Shown: positions 19,744 to 30,848, counted from the first letter of the stretch. The stretch: DNA of 64,000 bases from Pseudobutyrivibrio xylanivorans DSM 14809 (GCF_900141825.1 NZ_FQYQ01000003.1:1-64000); one strand, 5' to 3'. Notes: generated from the sequence alone by a model not told the origin. Translations and numbers: made by a program.

Positions 19744-21738
19744 TTAAGCTATTTTGAAGAACTTCATCTCATCGTTTAACTGCTCAGCAATATTTCTAAG
19801 GTATGATGCAGACTCTGCAAGTGTTGAAACTGTTGCAGAAAGCTCCTCTACTGAAGCACCAGTTGTCTCTGAAGATGCTGCATTCTCTTCTGAAATAGCA
19901 GAAAGTGAAGACATAGCATTAGCTACTACTGTGTTTGAAGAAACACATGTATTAGCCTCGCCAGAAATCTTTGTAACACTCTGAACTGTCTCATCGATAT
20001 CCTGAAGCATACCCTGAACTGTATCAAGAGCCTCACCAAGAGCCTTCTGCTGCTCAATATTTCCATTCATTACATGTGTAGCAGCGCTAACTGCCTGTTC
20101 TGCCTCTGCCAAAAGCTCATCCATAAGAACTCTGATTTCCTGTGCAAGGCTTTCTGAATCATCAGCAAGCTTTCTAATCTCCTCAGCTACTACTGCGAAG
20201 CCCTTACCAGCATCACCAGCTCTGGCTGCCTCGATAGAAGCATTAAGTGAAAGAAGGTTTGTCTGAGCTGCGATACCAGAAATACCCTCTACACGCTCAT
20301 TGATGTTTGTTACAGCATTCTGAGTTGAAGAAATCTTTTCAGCAATCTCCTCAATCTTAATAGTCATATCACTGCTTGTATTCTGAAGAACTGCAAGTGA
20401 TGAGCTTGAAGCTTCTGATGCATTCTTCATTCTATCTGCAAGTGTTGTCATCTCATTTGTTGAGCCCTGTACGTTCTCAACAGCATTAGTAATCTGATTT
20501 GTGCTCTGTGCTGCAGACTGGATTTCCTCTGCCTGCTGTACTGCACCGCTTGCAATCTGCTGAACTGCGACTGCAACACTTTCTGCTGTAGCATTAATCT
20601 GATCTGCCATCATTGATAACTCTTCTGAAGACTCACCAACATTAGATGAAGAATCCATGATACTTGCAACAATACGTGAAAGCTTTTCAATAACTGTATT
20701 TGTATAATTTACAATGTGACCAAGTTCGTCATTACGCTTTGTAAACTTGTCAATAGTCTTAAATCTACCCTCTGCAAGAGCCTCAAGTGAATCATTTACT
20801 GCAAGGATCGGCTTTGTAAATCCAAGAGCAATAAAGAACGCAACAACACCACCAATGATAATAAGAATTAATCCAAGTACATTAGTTGTAAGCGCACTCA
20901 TACGAGCTGACATAAGAACCTGATTTACAGGAACATTCATACATACTGTATAACCAGTGATAGGCTCTTTAACGTATGATGTATACATTAATTCACCCAT
21001 AGCACTATTTTCAAAAGTACCAGACTCTTCATCAGAGCCTACGAAAGGTGCATCAGCAATAACGATTGGCTCATCCTCAGCTGATATCTCCATAGTAGAA
21101 GTAGCTGCAATAGTTCCGTTTTGATCAACAATAAAACATGATCCGCCTGCATCTACTAATACATCATGAAGCTGTGCTAAATCATAACTTCTATATAAAA
21201 CACCAACAACATTTTTTGTATTTGGCTGAAAAACAGGAACTGCAATGCAAATACTTCTAACACCTGTAGAAGAGCTTACCATTACTTCTGAAGCTGTTGT
21301 CTCACCCTTTACAGCACCCTGAAAATAATCTCTGGCAGATACATCAGAAAGAGTCTTGTCATCACTTCTAAGAACCATCTGTCCCTGAGTATTTACAAGA
21401 GTGATTGCATTACCGTCGTTAATCTTTGAATTGATGTACTGCATCTGATATTTAACATTCTCAGCCTTCTCTTGATTAAGAAGAAAATCTACTGTATCCT
21501 GAGAAGCAGCAATAGTATTCAACGCAGCTTCTCCTTGTGCGAAAATAGTGTTAAGTGCTGCCTGCAAATACCATGCAGACCACTCATTTTGCTCCTTAGC
21601 GCCATGTATAGCAGACTTGCTAGATGAATTATAATTAATTGATGTTGCTACTAAAAGTGGAATAGCTGCTAAAGCAATCATAGCAACAATAAGCTTTGTC
21701 TTTACACTGGAAAAAAGGGTCTTCTTAGTCTTTTTCAT
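19744..21738 (-). CDS. Methyl-accepting chemotaxis protein with dCache-type sensor
   Basis: 664 aa from the ATG at 21738, which has GGAGG 5 nt upstream. An earlier in-frame start lacks a site. A first membrane helix (~15-37) is followed by a ~250-residue extracellular region with dCache features ([41 protein letters not shown]). A second helix (~290-312), a HAMP domain and a long coiled-coil signalling domain follow, with the tip [20 protein letters not shown]. There is no C-terminal CheR-binding pentapeptide. The ligand is unknown; Cache sensors often bind amino acids. Confidence 0.93.
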   Translation of the reverse strand: MKKTKKTLFSSVKTKLIVAMIALAAIPLLVATSINYNSSSKSAIHGAKEQNEWSAWYLQAALNTIFAQGEAALNTIAASQDTVDFLLNQEKAENVKYQMQYINSKINDGNAITLVNTQGQMVLRSDDKTLSDVSARDYFQGAVKGETTASEVMVSSSTGVRSICIAVPVFQPNTKNVVGVLYRSYDLAQLHDVLVDAGGSCFIVDQNGTIAATSTMEISAEDEPIVIADAPFVGSDEESGTFENSAMGELMYTSYVKEPITGYTVCMNVPVNQVLMSARMSALTTNVLGLILIIIGGVVAFFIALGFTKPILAVNDSLEALAEGRFKTIDKFTKRNDELGHIVNYTNTVIEKLSRIVASIMDSSSNVGESSEELSMMADQINATAESVAVAVQQIASGAVQQAEEIQSAAQSTNQITNAVENVQGSTNEMTTLADRMKNASEASSSSLAVLQNTSSDMTIKIEEIAEKISSTQNAVTNINERVEGISGIAAQTNLLSLNASIEAARAGDAGKGFAVVAEEIRKLADDSESLAQEIRVLMDELLAEAEQAVSAATHVMNGNIEQQKALGEALDTVQGMLQDIDETVQSVTKISGEANTCVSSNTVVANAMSSLSAISEENAASSETTGASVEELSATVSTLAESASYLRNIAEQLNDEMKFFKIA

Positions 21739-21827
21739 ATAAACCTCCAAAAAATAAACCAAAAACCATTAACCTAAAACCAAAAAACAAAAATGCATTT
21801 GTGTTATTTTTGTGAACACATTTTGAG

Positions 21828-21836
21828 ATTATAACA
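21828..21836 (-). promoter_or_regulatory. Extended -10 promoter of the chemoreceptor-cheW unit
   Basis: On the minus strand TGTTATAAT is a full TGn plus TATAAT extended -10, 90 nt upstream of the start codon. No good -35 lies at the right distance. The 5' leader is A-rich without a clear fold. Confidence 0.5.
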
Positions 21837-21966
21837 GGTTTTATAACTATTTGTTGTTTTTATTTAAGTACAATATGGTAATATGTCACAAATTCTTATA
21901 GGCTTTATATTGTGATAATGCACAATAAATTTTCCAAATATTAAAAAAAACTCCTGTTTTCAAGGT

Positions 21967-22003
21967 AAAAAAATAGAGATCAAAGAACTATGTCTTCAAT
22001 CTC
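21967..22003 (-). terminator. Terminator of the Nudix gene
   Basis: An 11-bp stem with two wobble pairs (21976-21986 with 21993-22003) and a 6-nt loop is followed on the minus strand by TATTTTTTT. Confidence 0.7.
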
Positions 22004-22034
22004 CATAAACCACTAGTTGATACAGTGCAAATCA

Positions 22035-22577
22035 CTAGTTGCTCGCTTTTACTGCATAAGCCATAATTGCAGCAACTGTTTTTGCATCCTGAAGCTTTCC
22101 TGAATAACACATATCCAGCAAATCCCTTAAATCCCATGCTTCAATATCTATCTCTTCAGATTCATCCAGCTTTTGCTCTCCCACCTTTTCAAGTTCTGTA
22201 GCAAGATAAACATCAATCAGTTCATCACAAAAAGCTACTGTAGATTTAAGTGACAAAAGCTTTTCTAATTTACCGGCTCTGTAACCAGTCTCCTCTTCAA
22301 GCTCTCTTGCTGCACAAATAGCTGTATCTTCATTTACAGAATCTCTTTTACCTGCAGGAATCTCAAGTGTCTCTCTATCAAGTGCATTTCTAAACTGTCT
22401 TACCATAAGAATCTTTCCATCTGGCTTAACTGCAAGCACACAAGCTGCGCCCATTCTATGGCTTATGAAATCCCATTTTTCTGTATTTCCATTTGGAAGG
22501 AGCATGGTGTCCTCATAAAAATCAAGTATAGCACCGCTATGAACTAATTTACGATCTATTCGTTTTATCTGTTCCAT
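22035..22577 (-). CDS. nudF: Nudix hydrolase, probable ADP-ribose pyrophosphatase
   Basis: 180 aa from the ATG at 22577 with GGAGG 8 nt upstream. A longer frame would run through the terminator of rny, which rules it out. The Nudix box is complete (GKRDSVNEDTAICAARELEEETGY): Gx5Ex7REUxEExGU applies with a slightly altered first spacing. LMVRQFRNALDRETLEIPAG upstream is typical of ADP-ribose pyrophosphatases. It probably detoxifies or recycles ADP-ribose. It has its own terminator downstream. Confidence 0.88.
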   Translation of the reverse strand: MEQIKRIDRKLVHSGAILDFYEDTMLLPNGNTEKWDFISHRMGAACVLAVKPDGKILMVRQFRNALDRETLEIPAGKRDSVNEDTAICAARELEEETGYRAGKLEKLLSLKSTVAFCDELIDVYLATELEKVGEQKLDESEEIDIEAWDLRDLLDMCYSGKLQDAKTVAAIMAYAVKASN

Positions 22578-22593
22578 ATTATTTGCCTCCATT

Positions 22594-22619
22594 AAAAAAG
22601 CGGCTGGAAAACCAGCCGC
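22594..22619 (-). terminator. Terminator of rny
   Basis: GCGGCTGG (22600-22607 on the plus strand) pairs with CCAGCCGC (22612-22619) and is followed on the minus strand by six T. It lies 8 nt past the rny stop. Confidence 0.9.
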
Positions 22620-22626
22620 CCAGTAA

Positions 22627-24180
22627 TTACTTCGCGTAATCTGTAACTCGTGATTCACGAATTACGTTAACCTTAATCTGTCCTGGATACTCAAGCTGAT
22701 TCTCAATCTGCTTTGAAATATCCCTCGCCATGATGACCATATCGGCATCTGTAACCTGTTCAGGAACCACCATGATTCGAATCTCTCTACCTGCTTGAAT
22801 AGCAAAAGATTTTTCAACACCCTTAAAACTGTTAGAAATTTCTTCTAATTCTTTTAATCTGTTTGTGTATGTCTCCATAGCCTCTCTACGAGCACCTGGA
22901 CGAGCTGCGCTGATAGTATCAGCCGCCTGTACAATACAAGCTATAAGTGTTTCTGGCTCTACATCGCCATGATGTGCCTCTACAGCATTTACAACTGTCT
23001 GAGACTCTTTGTACTTACGACAAAGATCTGCGCCGAGCTGTACATGAGTACCCTCCTGCTCTCTATCTACTGCCTTTCCAATATCATGGAGCAAACCAGC
23101 ACGCTTAGCTACTCTAACATCAAGCCCAAGCTCTGCAGCAAGGAGTCCTGATAACTGAGCAACCTCGATAGAATGCTTAAGAACATTCTGACCGTAGCTA
23201 GTTCTGAATTTCATCTTTCCAAGTAATCTAAGAAGCTCTGGGTGAATACCCTGAACACCAACCTCGAGAGCGGCTGCATCGCCTTCCTCGCGAATCTGCT
23301 GTTCTACTTCCTTTTTAGCCTTTTCAACTGTCTCTTCAATTCTGGCTGGATGAATACGACCATCTACAATGAGCTTCTCCAATGCAATACGTGCAATCTC
23401 ACGTCTAACTGGATCGAAAGCAGATAAAATAACTGCCTCTGGAGTATCATCGATGATAAGCTCTACACCTGTCATTGTCTCAAGTGTACGGATATTTCTA
23501 CCCTCACGACCAATGATACGTCCCTTCATCTCATCATTAGGAAGCTGTACTACAGAAATAGTAGTCTCTGCAACGTGATCTGCTGAGCACTTCTGGATAG
23601 CGCTAACAACGATTTCACGTGCTTTCTTCTCAGCTTCATCCTTAGCCTGAGTAAGACTTTCCTTAATAAGCTTTGCTGCGTCTAATTTGACGTCTTCTTC
23701 TACAGATTTTAAAAGTTGTTCTTTTGCTTGTTCGGAGGTAAGTCCTGAGATTCTCTCTAGTTCCTGTACACGCTGCTGATTAAGCTTTGCAACCTCTTCT
23801 CGCTGCTTGTTAAGCTGCTGTTCCTGACGAGCGAATTCAGCTTCTCTCTTCTCTGCCGCTTCGAGCTTCTTCTCAAGGTTATCTTCCTTCTGAGAAATTC
23901 TATGCTCACTGCGCTGAATCTCTGCTCGGCGCTCACGGATTTCCTTGTCGAGATCATTCTTCTGTCTCATGGCATCTTCTTTTGCCTCGAGCATAGCTTC
24001 TCTCTTCTTGGCCTCCGCACTCTTTACAGCCTCATCGATAATCTCACGAGCCTTAGCCTCGGCAGAATCTACCTTATTCTTGCCCTGAGTCTCATGATGC
24101 TTATTGGCTACAAAAAGTGTAACAACAGCTGCGACAACTGCAACGATAAGGCAAATTACTATTACCGTTACAACGTTCAC
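22627..24180 (-). CDS. rny: Ribonuclease Y
   Basis: 517 aa, standard length. It is a membrane-anchored endoribonuclease that starts bulk mRNA decay in Firmicutes. An N-terminal membrane helix (3-24) leads into a long charged coiled coil (30-190). A KH domain follows ([17 protein letters not shown]), then an HD domain ([15 protein letters not shown], then EAHHGDV). The start is GTG, supported by AGGAGG 7 nt upstream. It is transcribed from its own promoter and ends at a strong terminator. Confidence 0.97.
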   Translation of the reverse strand: MNVVTVIVICLIVAVVAAVVTLFVANKHHETQGKNKVDSAEAKAREIIDEAVKSAEAKKREAMLEAKEDAMRQKNDLDKEIRERRAEIQRSEHRISQKEDNLEKKLEAAEKREAEFARQEQQLNKQREEVAKLNQQRVQELERISGLTSEQAKEQLLKSVEEDVKLDAAKLIKESLTQAKDEAEKKAREIVVSAIQKCSADHVAETTISVVQLPNDEMKGRIIGREGRNIRTLETMTGVELIIDDTPEAVILSAFDPVRREIARIALEKLIVDGRIHPARIEETVEKAKKEVEQQIREEGDAAALEVGVQGIHPELLRLLGKMKFRTSYGQNVLKHSIEVAQLSGLLAAELGLDVRVAKRAGLLHDIGKAVDREQEGTHVQLGADLCRKYKESQTVVNAVEAHHGDVEPETLIACIVQAADTISAARPGARREAMETYTNRLKELEEISNSFKGVEKSFAIQAGREIRIMVVPEQVTDADMVIMARDISKQIENQLEYPGQIKVNVIRESRVTDYAK

Positions 24181-24263
24181 AGGAGCACCTCCTTATATAA
24201 TTTTCTAAATTTGAATATAAAATAAAAGCTAAAATGCTCTCATTTATAAACTTCAACACAATT

Positions 24264-24292
24264 AGTTTAACTTTATAATGGGCTCATGTCAA
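24264..24292 (-). promoter_or_regulatory. Sigma-A promoter of rny
   Basis: TTGACA, a 17-nt spacer and TAAACT are read on the minus strand in the recX-rny gap. Confidence 0.7.
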
Positions 24293-24375
24293 GAAAATGT
24301 ATACTATATATAGTAGTCTGGGCATGAATTAGGTTTACTTCAATTCTATTAAATAAAATTAAACTTAATTAAATC

Positions 24376-24969
24376 TCAACTTAATGATTTACCAATTGAT
24401 TCAGATGAAAATCCTCTGCCTGCCAAAAATCGATACATCTTTCCTCGGTCCTCATAAGTGGCATTTTCTTTGTCATATCCCTTCTTTTCAAGGAGTCGAT
24501 TTATCAATTCTTGCTCATCTGCAGTGTATTCTTTCTCTAAAACACGCTCTATAACATCAGATGAAATGCCCTTTCCCATAAGGTCCTGACGAATCCTGTT
24601 TCGGCTACGGGAATCCTGATAAAAGCGAACATAACTGGCCGCCATACGGGCATCATCCAAATATCCATAATCATTAATATAATCTATGGCGATGTCAATG
24701 ATATCCGAAGAATAGCCGCCTTCCTTTAGCTTATCTCTGAGATTCTTCTCGGAACGATCCTGCTTTTCCAAAAGATGAAGTGCACGCTTTTTACATCTGG
24801 GAATAAGAATCTCCCTGCAAATCTCCTCATAATCTGAAAGAGATAAATCTGCACCTTCTTCTATTCCATAGCTTTCGTATTCTTTCTTATATAGAACAAA
24901 ATCTGTCCCGTTATCGAGACAGATTTTTGCTCTTCCCTTGGATAATTTAACAAGAGATGTAATTTCCAT
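24376..24969 (-). CDS. recX: RecX regulatory protein
   Basis: 197 aa. RecX modulates RecA filaments. It shows the three-repeat RecX helical pattern: ALHLLEKQDRSEKNLRDKLKEGGYSSDIIDIAIDY, then DDARMAASYVRFYQDSRSRNRIRQDLMGKGI, then a third copy near the C-terminus. It follows recA with a 2-nt gap, so the two share the LexA-controlled transcript. Confidence 0.93.
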   Translation of the reverse strand: MEITSLVKLSKGRAKICLDNGTDFVLYKKEYESYGIEEGADLSLSDYEEICREILIPRCKKRALHLLEKQDRSEKNLRDKLKEGGYSSDIIDIAIDYINDYGYLDDARMAASYVRFYQDSRSRNRIRQDLMGKGISSDVIERVLEKEYTADEQELINRLLEKKGYDKENATYEDRGKMYRFLAGRGFSSESIGKSLS

Positions 24970-24971
24970 AA

Positions 24972-26027
24972 TTATTCAATAACCTCTGTAGGTATATCTT
25001 CTTTTTCGCCACCAACTAAGCCAACTTCGCTCTCTTCAGTCTCAGCATAGTAATCACGGATAGCATTTGCAATTTCCTCGCAAACTTCTTTATTCTGCTT
25101 AAGGTACATCTTAGCATTCTCACGGCCCTGGCCAATCTTCTCACCAAGATATGCGTACCATGCACCAGACTTCTGAATGATATCAAGATTAGTAGCTACA
25201 TCAAGGATGTCGCCCTCACGTGAGATACCCTCACCGAACATGATATCGAATTCTGCCTCACGGAATGGAGGTGCTACCTTATTCTTAACAATCTTAGCGC
25301 GTGTTCTGTTACCAATTACTTCACCGTTCTGCTTAAGAGCCTCGATACGGCGTACATCGATACGAACAGATGCATAGAACTTAAGAGCACGACCACCTGT
25401 AGTAGTCTCAGGATTTCCAAACATAACACCAACCTTCTCTCGAAGCTGGTTGATAAAGATAACTACGCAATTAGTCTTGGCAACAATACCTGTAAGCTTT
25501 CTCATAGCCTGTGACATAAGACGTGCATGAAGACCAACGTGGCTATCACCCATATCTCCATCGATTTCTGCCTTTGGTACAAGAGCTGCAACTGAATCCA
25601 CTACGATGATGTCCATAGCGCCTGAACGTACCATAGTCTCTGTGATTTCAAGTGCCTGCTCACCATTATCAGGCTGAGAAATGTATAATTCGTCAATATT
25701 AACACCGATAGCCTTTGCATATTTAGGATCAAGTGCGTGCTCAGCATCAATGAAACCAGCGATACCTCCTGCCTTCTGAACCTCTGCAACTGCGTGAAGT
25801 GCAAGTGTAGTCTTACCAGATGATTCTGGTCCATATATCTCAATGATACGGCCCTTAGGGAAACCGCCCTGACCAAGTGCGATATCAAGGCTGATGGAAC
25901 CTGTAGGAACTGTCTCAACCTGGACATTAGCCCCCTCGCCAAGCTTCATTACTGAACCCTTTCCATACTGTTTCTCAATCTGAGAAATTGCCGCATCTAA
26001 TGCTCTAAGCTTATCTTCATTTGCCAT
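24972..26027 (-). CDS. recA: RecA recombinase
   Basis: 351 aa, standard length. It does homologous strand exchange and activates LexA cleavage. Walker A GPESSGKT is at 66-73, Walker B is in [12 protein letters not shown], and loop L2 carries [12 protein letters not shown]. The C-terminus is acidic, as in the family. The transcript begins at a consensus promoter and passes a LexA box before the gene. recX follows. Confidence 0.99.
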   Translation of the reverse strand: MANEDKLRALDAAISQIEKQYGKGSVMKLGEGANVQVETVPTGSISLDIALGQGGFPKGRIIEIYGPESSGKTTLALHAVAEVQKAGGIAGFIDAEHALDPKYAKAIGVNIDELYISQPDNGEQALEITETMVRSGAMDIIVVDSVAALVPKAEIDGDMGDSHVGLHARLMSQAMRKLTGIVAKTNCVVIFINQLREKVGVMFGNPETTTGGRALKFYASVRIDVRRIEALKQNGEVIGNRTRAKIVKNKVAPPFREAEFDIMFGEGISREGDILDVATNLDIIQKSGAWYAYLGEKIGQGRENAKMYLKQNKEVCEEIANAIRDYYAETEESEVGLVGGEKEDIPTEVIE

Positions 26028-26045
26028 TTTATAAAACCTCCGTTC

Positions 26046-26059
26046 GGAACAATTGTTCG
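26046..26059 (-). promoter_or_regulatory. LexA (SOS) box upstream of recA
   Basis: The minus strand reads CGAACAATTGTTCC, one base from the perfect Gram-positive LexA palindrome CGAAC-N4-GTTCG. It is just downstream of the -10 and 19 nt before the start codon, so bound repressor would block transcription. Confidence 0.9.
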
Positions 26060-26072
26060 TTCTTTAAATATA

Positions 26073-26101
26073 ATAATAGTGAAATGGGTATTAAATGTCA
26101 A
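26073..26101 (-). promoter_or_regulatory. Sigma-A promoter of recA-recX
   Basis: Consensus TTGACA, a 17-nt spacer and TATTAT on the minus strand, directly upstream of the LexA box. Confidence 0.85.
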
Positions 26102-26137
26102 CAATAAAATGGGATAAAAAATCGAATAAAACAAAAA

Positions 26138-26164
26138 CAAAAAAGACAGTGGCGAACGCCACTG
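26138..26164 (-). terminator. Terminator of prfC
   Basis: CAGTGGCG/CGCCACTG stem with a short loop, followed on the minus strand by TCTTTTTT. Confidence 0.9.
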
Positions 26165-26202
26165 CCCATTAATATACAATCCTAAATTTAATTAGTCAAG
26201 CA

Positions 26203-27792
26203 TTAATTTGTTCCGAACTCTGAAAGAACAAGACCATCATTTCTATCAAGAACCATGCCAACAGACCAAGAGTTAACAAATAAAAGAAGTGGTCTGTCCT
26301 TAAGATCTTTAATCTTCTTCATATCAGAAGTACCAGAAATCTTGTTGATGTCGTAATCTCCTTCAATCCATCTGATATGCTCATATGGAAGGTTCTCAAG
26401 ACCGATTTCTACATTATATTCGTTGTTCAAACGATATTTTAAAACGTCAAACTGAAGAACACCTACAACACCTACGATGATTTCTTCCATACCTGTGTTG
26501 TACTCCTGAAAAATCTGGATAGCACCTTCCTGTGCAATCTGTGTGATTCCCTTCATGAACTGCTTACGCTTCATGGTATCAATCTGACGAACACGTGCGA
26601 AATGCTCTGGTGCGAAAGTAGGAATACCCTCGAACTTGAATGGCTTCTTAGCAGAAGTAAATGTATCACCAATGCTGTAAAGACCTGGATCAAATACACC
26701 GATGATATCTCCGGCATATGCCTTATCTACTATCTTTCGCTCATCAGCCATCATCTGCTGTGGAGCAGAAAGCTTAGCCTTACGGCCGCCCTGAACGTGT
26801 AAATAATCCTTAGAAGCATCGAAAGTACCAGAACAAATACGAAGGAAAGCTACTCTGTCTCGGTGAGCCTTGTTCATATTTGCCTGAATCTTAAATACGA
26901 AAGCTGAGAAATCCTCAGAGAATGGACTAATCTCGCCAGCATCACTCTTACGAGGAAGTGGGCTGTAAGTCATCTGAAGGAAATGCTCAAGGAATGTCTC
27001 AACACCAAAGTTTGTAAGAGCTGAACCAAAGAATACTGGTGAAAGCTCTCCGGCTGTAACTAATTCCTGATCAAATTCAGCACCAGCACCATCAAGAAGC
27101 TCAAGCTCCTCCATAAGCTGATCGTACTTATCCTGTCCGATTTCTTCCTTTAAAGCTGGATCATCAATAGAAACGATACGTTCCTCGCCCTGCTTTGTAC
27201 CCTTCTGAGTGTCAGAGAACATACGAACACACTTTGTATTTCTATCATAAACGCCCTTGAATTCCTTACCTGAACCGATTGGCCAGTTTACAGGAACTGT
27301 AGCGATACCAAGCTCGTTTTCAATATCATCAAGAAGCTCAAATGTATCATTTGCATCTCTATCCATCTTATTAATGAATGTAAAGATAGGGATATGTCTC
27401 ATAACGCAGACCTTGAAAAGCTTTCGTGTCTGTGCCTCAACACCCTTAGATGCATCGATAACCATTACAGCTGAATCTGCTGCCATAAGTGTACGATATG
27501 TATCCTCTGAGAAGTCCTGATGTCCAGGTGTATCAAGGATATTAATGCAATAGCCATCATACTCGAACTGAAGAACTGAAGAAGTAACTGAAATACCTCT
27601 CTCCTTCTCGATTTCCATCCAGTCAGATACTGCATGTCTTGCAGTAGCCTTACCCTTAACAGAACCAGCAAGATTAATCTGTCCTCCATATAAAAGGAAC
27701 TTCTCTGTAAGAGTAGTCTTACCAGCATCGGGATGGGAAATAATCGCAAATGTACGACGACGCTTAATTTCTTCTTCAACTGTAAAAGCCAT
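26203..27792 (-). CDS. prfC: Peptide chain release factor 3
   Basis: 529 aa. RF3 is the GTPase that recycles RF1/RF2 after termination. G1 is SHPDAGKTTL, G2/G3 give GISVTSSVLQFEYDGY and LDTPGHQDFSEDTYR, and G4 is FINKMDRD. The C-terminal domains (GAIQIFQEYN, VVGVLQFDVLKYRLNNEYN) are characteristic of RF3 rather than EF-G. It is a single-gene unit ending in a strong terminator. Confidence 0.98.
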   Translation of the reverse strand: MAFTVEEEIKRRRTFAIISHPDAGKTTLTEKFLLYGGQINLAGSVKGKATARHAVSDWMEIEKERGISVTSSVLQFEYDGYCINILDTPGHQDFSEDTYRTLMAADSAVMVIDASKGVEAQTRKLFKVCVMRHIPIFTFINKMDRDANDTFELLDDIENELGIATVPVNWPIGSGKEFKGVYDRNTKCVRMFSDTQKGTKQGEERIVSIDDPALKEEIGQDKYDQLMEELELLDGAGAEFDQELVTAGELSPVFFGSALTNFGVETFLEHFLQMTYSPLPRKSDAGEISPFSEDFSAFVFKIQANMNKAHRDRVAFLRICSGTFDASKDYLHVQGGRKAKLSAPQQMMADERKIVDKAYAGDIIGVFDPGLYSIGDTFTSAKKPFKFEGIPTFAPEHFARVRQIDTMKRKQFMKGITQIAQEGAIQIFQEYNTGMEEIIVGVVGVLQFDVLKYRLNNEYNVEIGLENLPYEHIRWIEGDYDINKISGTSDMKKIKDLKDRPLLLFVNSWSVGMVLDRNDGLVLSEFGTN

Positions 27793-27817
27793 TTAAAACC
27801 TCCATGTATATAAACCG

Positions 27818-27850
27818 AAAAATAGCCTATACCGCCGTAACGATATAGGC
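27818..27850 (-). terminator. Terminator of rpsU
   Basis: GCCTATA (27825-27831) pairs with TATAGGC (27844-27850). On the minus strand the stem is followed by TATTTTT. Confidence 0.8.
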
Positions 27851-27877
27851 CATAAATTCAAAATTGTAAGCTGTAAA

Positions 27878-28051
27878 TTAGTATTTACGCTTTCTAGCAG
27901 CCTCAGACTTCTTCTTACGCTTTACTGAAGGCTTCTCATAGTGCTCACGCTTACGAATCTCCTGCTGGATACCAGCCTTAGCACAGTTTCTCTTAAATCT
28001 ACGAAGAGCGCTGTCTAATGACTCGTTTTCTTTAACTGTAACATATGACAT
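27878..28051 (-). CDS. rpsU: 30S ribosomal protein S21
   Basis: 57 aa, beginning [20 protein letters not shown] and ending in a basic Lys/Arg tail ([12 protein letters not shown]). It is a component of the small subunit near the mRNA anti-Shine-Dalgarno region. A GGAGG lies upstream of the ATG. It has its own strong promoter and terminator. Confidence 0.98.
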   Translation of the reverse strand: MSYVTVKENESLDSALRRFKRNCAKAGIQQEIRKREHYEKPSVKRKKKSEAARKRKY

Positions 28052-28115
28052 AGTCTAATCCTAACCTCCCTCCATTTGGGGACTTGTACTCATTAATCTA
28101 AAAGCACTAACAAGC

Positions 28116-28143
28116 ATTGTAACACAAAATCTATATTTGTCAA
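28116..28143 (-). promoter_or_regulatory. Sigma-A promoter of rpsU
   Basis: TTGACA, a 16-nt spacer and TACAAT with an upstream TG (extended -10), read on the minus strand between alaS and rpsU. Confidence 0.85.
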
Positions 28144-28153
28144 CATTTTTTAA

Positions 28154-30805
28154 TTAAAGCATTGACTCAAGTACACTCTTTGCCTCTGCAAGGCAATCTG
28201 CAATACCTGCTGGGTTCTTGCCGCCGGCCTGAGCCATGTTTGGACGACCGCCGCCGCCACCGCCAACCTTAGGAGCAATAGCCTTAACAAGATTTCCTGC
28301 ATGTGCGCCAGCTGCCTGTGCAGCATCTGTAGCCATAACTACAAGATTTACCTTGCCATCGCAATCAGATGCAAGAACAACAACACCCTCACCAAGCTTT
28401 GTCTTAAGATCATCGCCAAGATCGCGGAGGCCGTTCATATCTACACCTGAAACTGATGTAGCAAGAAGCTTAACTCCCTTAACCTCTACGACTGAATCCA
28501 TAACATCGCCAACTGCTGCCTGTGCAGCCTTAGCCTTTAATGACTCAAGCTCTGAGTTTGTCTCTTTAAGCTGCTTCTGAAGGTGTGCAATCTTCTCTTC
28601 AACCTCTGCTGGCTTACACTTAAGAGCTGCAGCTGCAGCGTTAAGCTTTGCTTCGAGGTCTGCATAATATTCGAATACTGCTGCGCCAGTAATAGCTTCG
28701 ATACGACGTGTACCAGCAGCTACACCAGACTCAGAAAGAATCTTAAATGCTGAAATCTCAGCTGTGTTTGCAACGTGTGTACCACCACAAAGCTCTACAG
28801 AGAAATCTCCCATCTTTACTACACGAACAGTGTCGCCATACTTCTCGCCGAAGAGAGCCATTGCACCGCTCTTCTTAGCCTCATCAATAGACATGATAGC
28901 TGTCTCAACTGCAAGGCCTTCAGCGATTTTCTCATTAACAAGCTTCTCTACCTTAGCAATTTCCTCTGCAGTCATTGCTTCAAAGTGAGAAAAATCGAAA
29001 CGAGTTCTGTCAGCATCCTGATAAGAACCCTTCTGCTCTACGTGTGTACCAAGTACCTCACGAAGCGCCTTCTGCATAAGGTGAGTAGCTGAGTGGTTCT
29101 TGCAAATGCGGGCACGACGCTCAGCATCAACAGTAAGTGTAACCTTCTCGCCTACCTTAATCATACCAGAAGTCATCTCACCAACGTGACCAATCTTTCC
29201 ACCCTTAAGCTTGATTGTATCCTTAACAGTGAACTGTCCGTTAGCTGTAGAAATAACACCTGTATCACCAATCTGACCACCCATTGTAGCGTAGAATGGT
29301 GTCTCTGGAACGATGATTGTACCAATCATTCCCTCAGCAAGTGTATCAACGATTTCTGTCTCCGTAGTAAGTACTGATACTGTAGACTCTGATGTAGTCT
29401 TGTCGTAACCTACGAACTCAGATGTAACAGAAAGATCGATATCATCATAAACAGATGCATCTGCACCCATGTAGTTTGTCTCTTTACGAGCAGCACGAGC
29501 TGTCTGACGCTGCTTCTCCATGCAAGCTTCGAAGCCTGCAGCATCATATGTGAAGCCCTTCTCCTCAAGGATTTCTGCGGTAAGATCTACAGGGAATCCG
29601 TAAGTATCATAAAGCTTGAATGTATCCTCGCCTGAAAGCTCCTTAGAACCAGCAGCAACAAGCTTCTCTTCCATACCAGCAAGAATCTCAAGACCCTTGT
29701 CGATAGTCTTATTGAACTGCTCTTCCTCAGCTGTAAGAGTCTTGAAGATGAACTCTCTCTTCTCCCAAAGCTCTGGATAGCCGTCCTTACACTCATTAAT
29801 AACTGTCTCTGAAAGCTTAGCCATGAATGTGCCCTTGATTCCAAGTGCACGACCATGCTTAGCAGCACGACGAATAAGACGACGAAGAACGTATCCTCTA
29901 CCCTCATTTGAAGGTGTAACACCGTCAGAAATAAGGAATGTAGATGAACGAATATGGTCAGTGATAAGACGGATCGAAACATCATCAAGAGCATCAACCT
30001 GATACTTCTTACCAGACATCTCGCAAATCTTATCACGAATAGCCTTCATTGTATCGATGTCGAATACGGAATCAACGTCCTGCATAACAACTGCAAGTCT
30101 CTCAAGACCCATACCTGTATCGATATTCTTCTGAGAAAGCTCCTCATAACCGCCGTGTCCATCACCGTTGAACTGTGTAAATACGTTGTTCCAAACCTCC
30201 ATGAAGCGGTCGCAATCACAACCAACCTTACAATCAGGCTTTCCACATCCGTATTTCTCTCCACGGTCATAGTAAATCTCTGAGCAAGGACCGCAAGGAC
30301 CTGCGCCGTGCTCCCAGAAGTTGTCGCACTCGCCTGTCTCTGGATCACGATAGAAACGTGTGATACGCTCTGGTGCTACACCAACTTCCTTTGTCCAGAT
30401 TTCGAATGCTTCCTCATCCTCTCCGTAGATAGATGGGTAAAGGCGATCTGCATCAAGCTTAAGAACCTCTGTTAAAAATTCCCAAGACCATGCGATAGCC
30501 TCGTGCTTAAAGTAATCTCCGAATGAGAAGTTACCAAGCATCTCAAAAAAAGTAAGATGGCGAGCCGTCTTACCTACATTATCGATATCACCTGTTCTAA
30601 CACATTTTTGACATGTAGTAACGCGCTTTCTTGGTGGAATCTCCTGACCTGTAAAGTATGGCTTAAGTGGTGCCATACCAGCGTTGATGAGCAACAATGA
30701 GTTGTCATTCTGTGGTACAAGAGAAAAGCTATTGAGGCAAAGATGGTCCTTGCTCTCAAAGAACTCCAAGTAGGCGCGTCGTAAATCATTAACACCGTTA
30801 TTCAA
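28154..30805 (-). CDS. alaS: Alanyl-tRNA synthetase
   Basis: 883 aa. It charges tRNA-Ala and edits mischarged Ser/Gly. I place the start at TTG 30805. The TTG five codons upstream overlaps the GGAGG that gives this start an 8-nt spacing, and the resulting MNNGVNDLRRAYLEFFESK matches the usual AlaS N-terminus. The editing domain has NHSATHLM and CGGTHV, the zinc ligands. The Gly-rich C-Ala domain (KVGGGGGGRPNMAQAGG) ends the protein. No T-box leader is visible. A small membrane protein gene precedes it. Confidence 0.98.
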   Translation of the reverse strand: MNNGVNDLRRAYLEFFESKDHLCLNSFSLVPQNDNSLLLINAGMAPLKPYFTGQEIPPRKRVTTCQKCVRTGDIDNVGKTARHLTFFEMLGNFSFGDYFKHEAIAWSWEFLTEVLKLDADRLYPSIYGEDEEAFEIWTKEVGVAPERITRFYRDPETGECDNFWEHGAGPCGPCSEIYYDRGEKYGCGKPDCKVGCDCDRFMEVWNNVFTQFNGDGHGGYEELSQKNIDTGMGLERLAVVMQDVDSVFDIDTMKAIRDKICEMSGKKYQVDALDDVSIRLITDHIRSSTFLISDGVTPSNEGRGYVLRRLIRRAAKHGRALGIKGTFMAKLSETVINECKDGYPELWEKREFIFKTLTAEEEQFNKTIDKGLEILAGMEEKLVAAGSKELSGEDTFKLYDTYGFPVDLTAEILEEKGFTYDAAGFEACMEKQRQTARAARKETNYMGADASVYDDIDLSVTSEFVGYDKTTSESTVSVLTTETEIVDTLAEGMIGTIIVPETPFYATMGGQIGDTGVISTANGQFTVKDTIKLKGGKIGHVGEMTSGMIKVGEKVTLTVDAERRARICKNHSATHLMQKALREVLGTHVEQKGSYQDADRTRFDFSHFEAMTAEEIAKVEKLVNEKIAEGLAVETAIMSIDEAKKSGAMALFGEKYGDTVRVVKMGDFSVELCGGTHVANTAEISAFKILSESGVAAGTRRIEAITGAAVFEYYADLEAKLNAAAAALKCKPAEVEEKIAHLQKQLKETNSELESLKAKAAQAAVGDVMDSVVEVKGVKLLATSVSGVDMNGLRDLGDDLKTKLGEGVVVLASDCDGKVNLVVMATDAAQAAGAHAGNLVKAIAPKVGGGGGGRPNMAQAGGKNPAGIADCLAEAKSVLESML

Positions 30806-30848
30806 AACAAAGTCCTCCAAAATATATTACTTGGAAGAAGACGAAGAA

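Noticed and set aside
22578-22658. N-terminal extension of the Nudix protein
   Set aside because: It would translate across the rny terminator and overlap rny; a proper RBS sits before ATG 22577.
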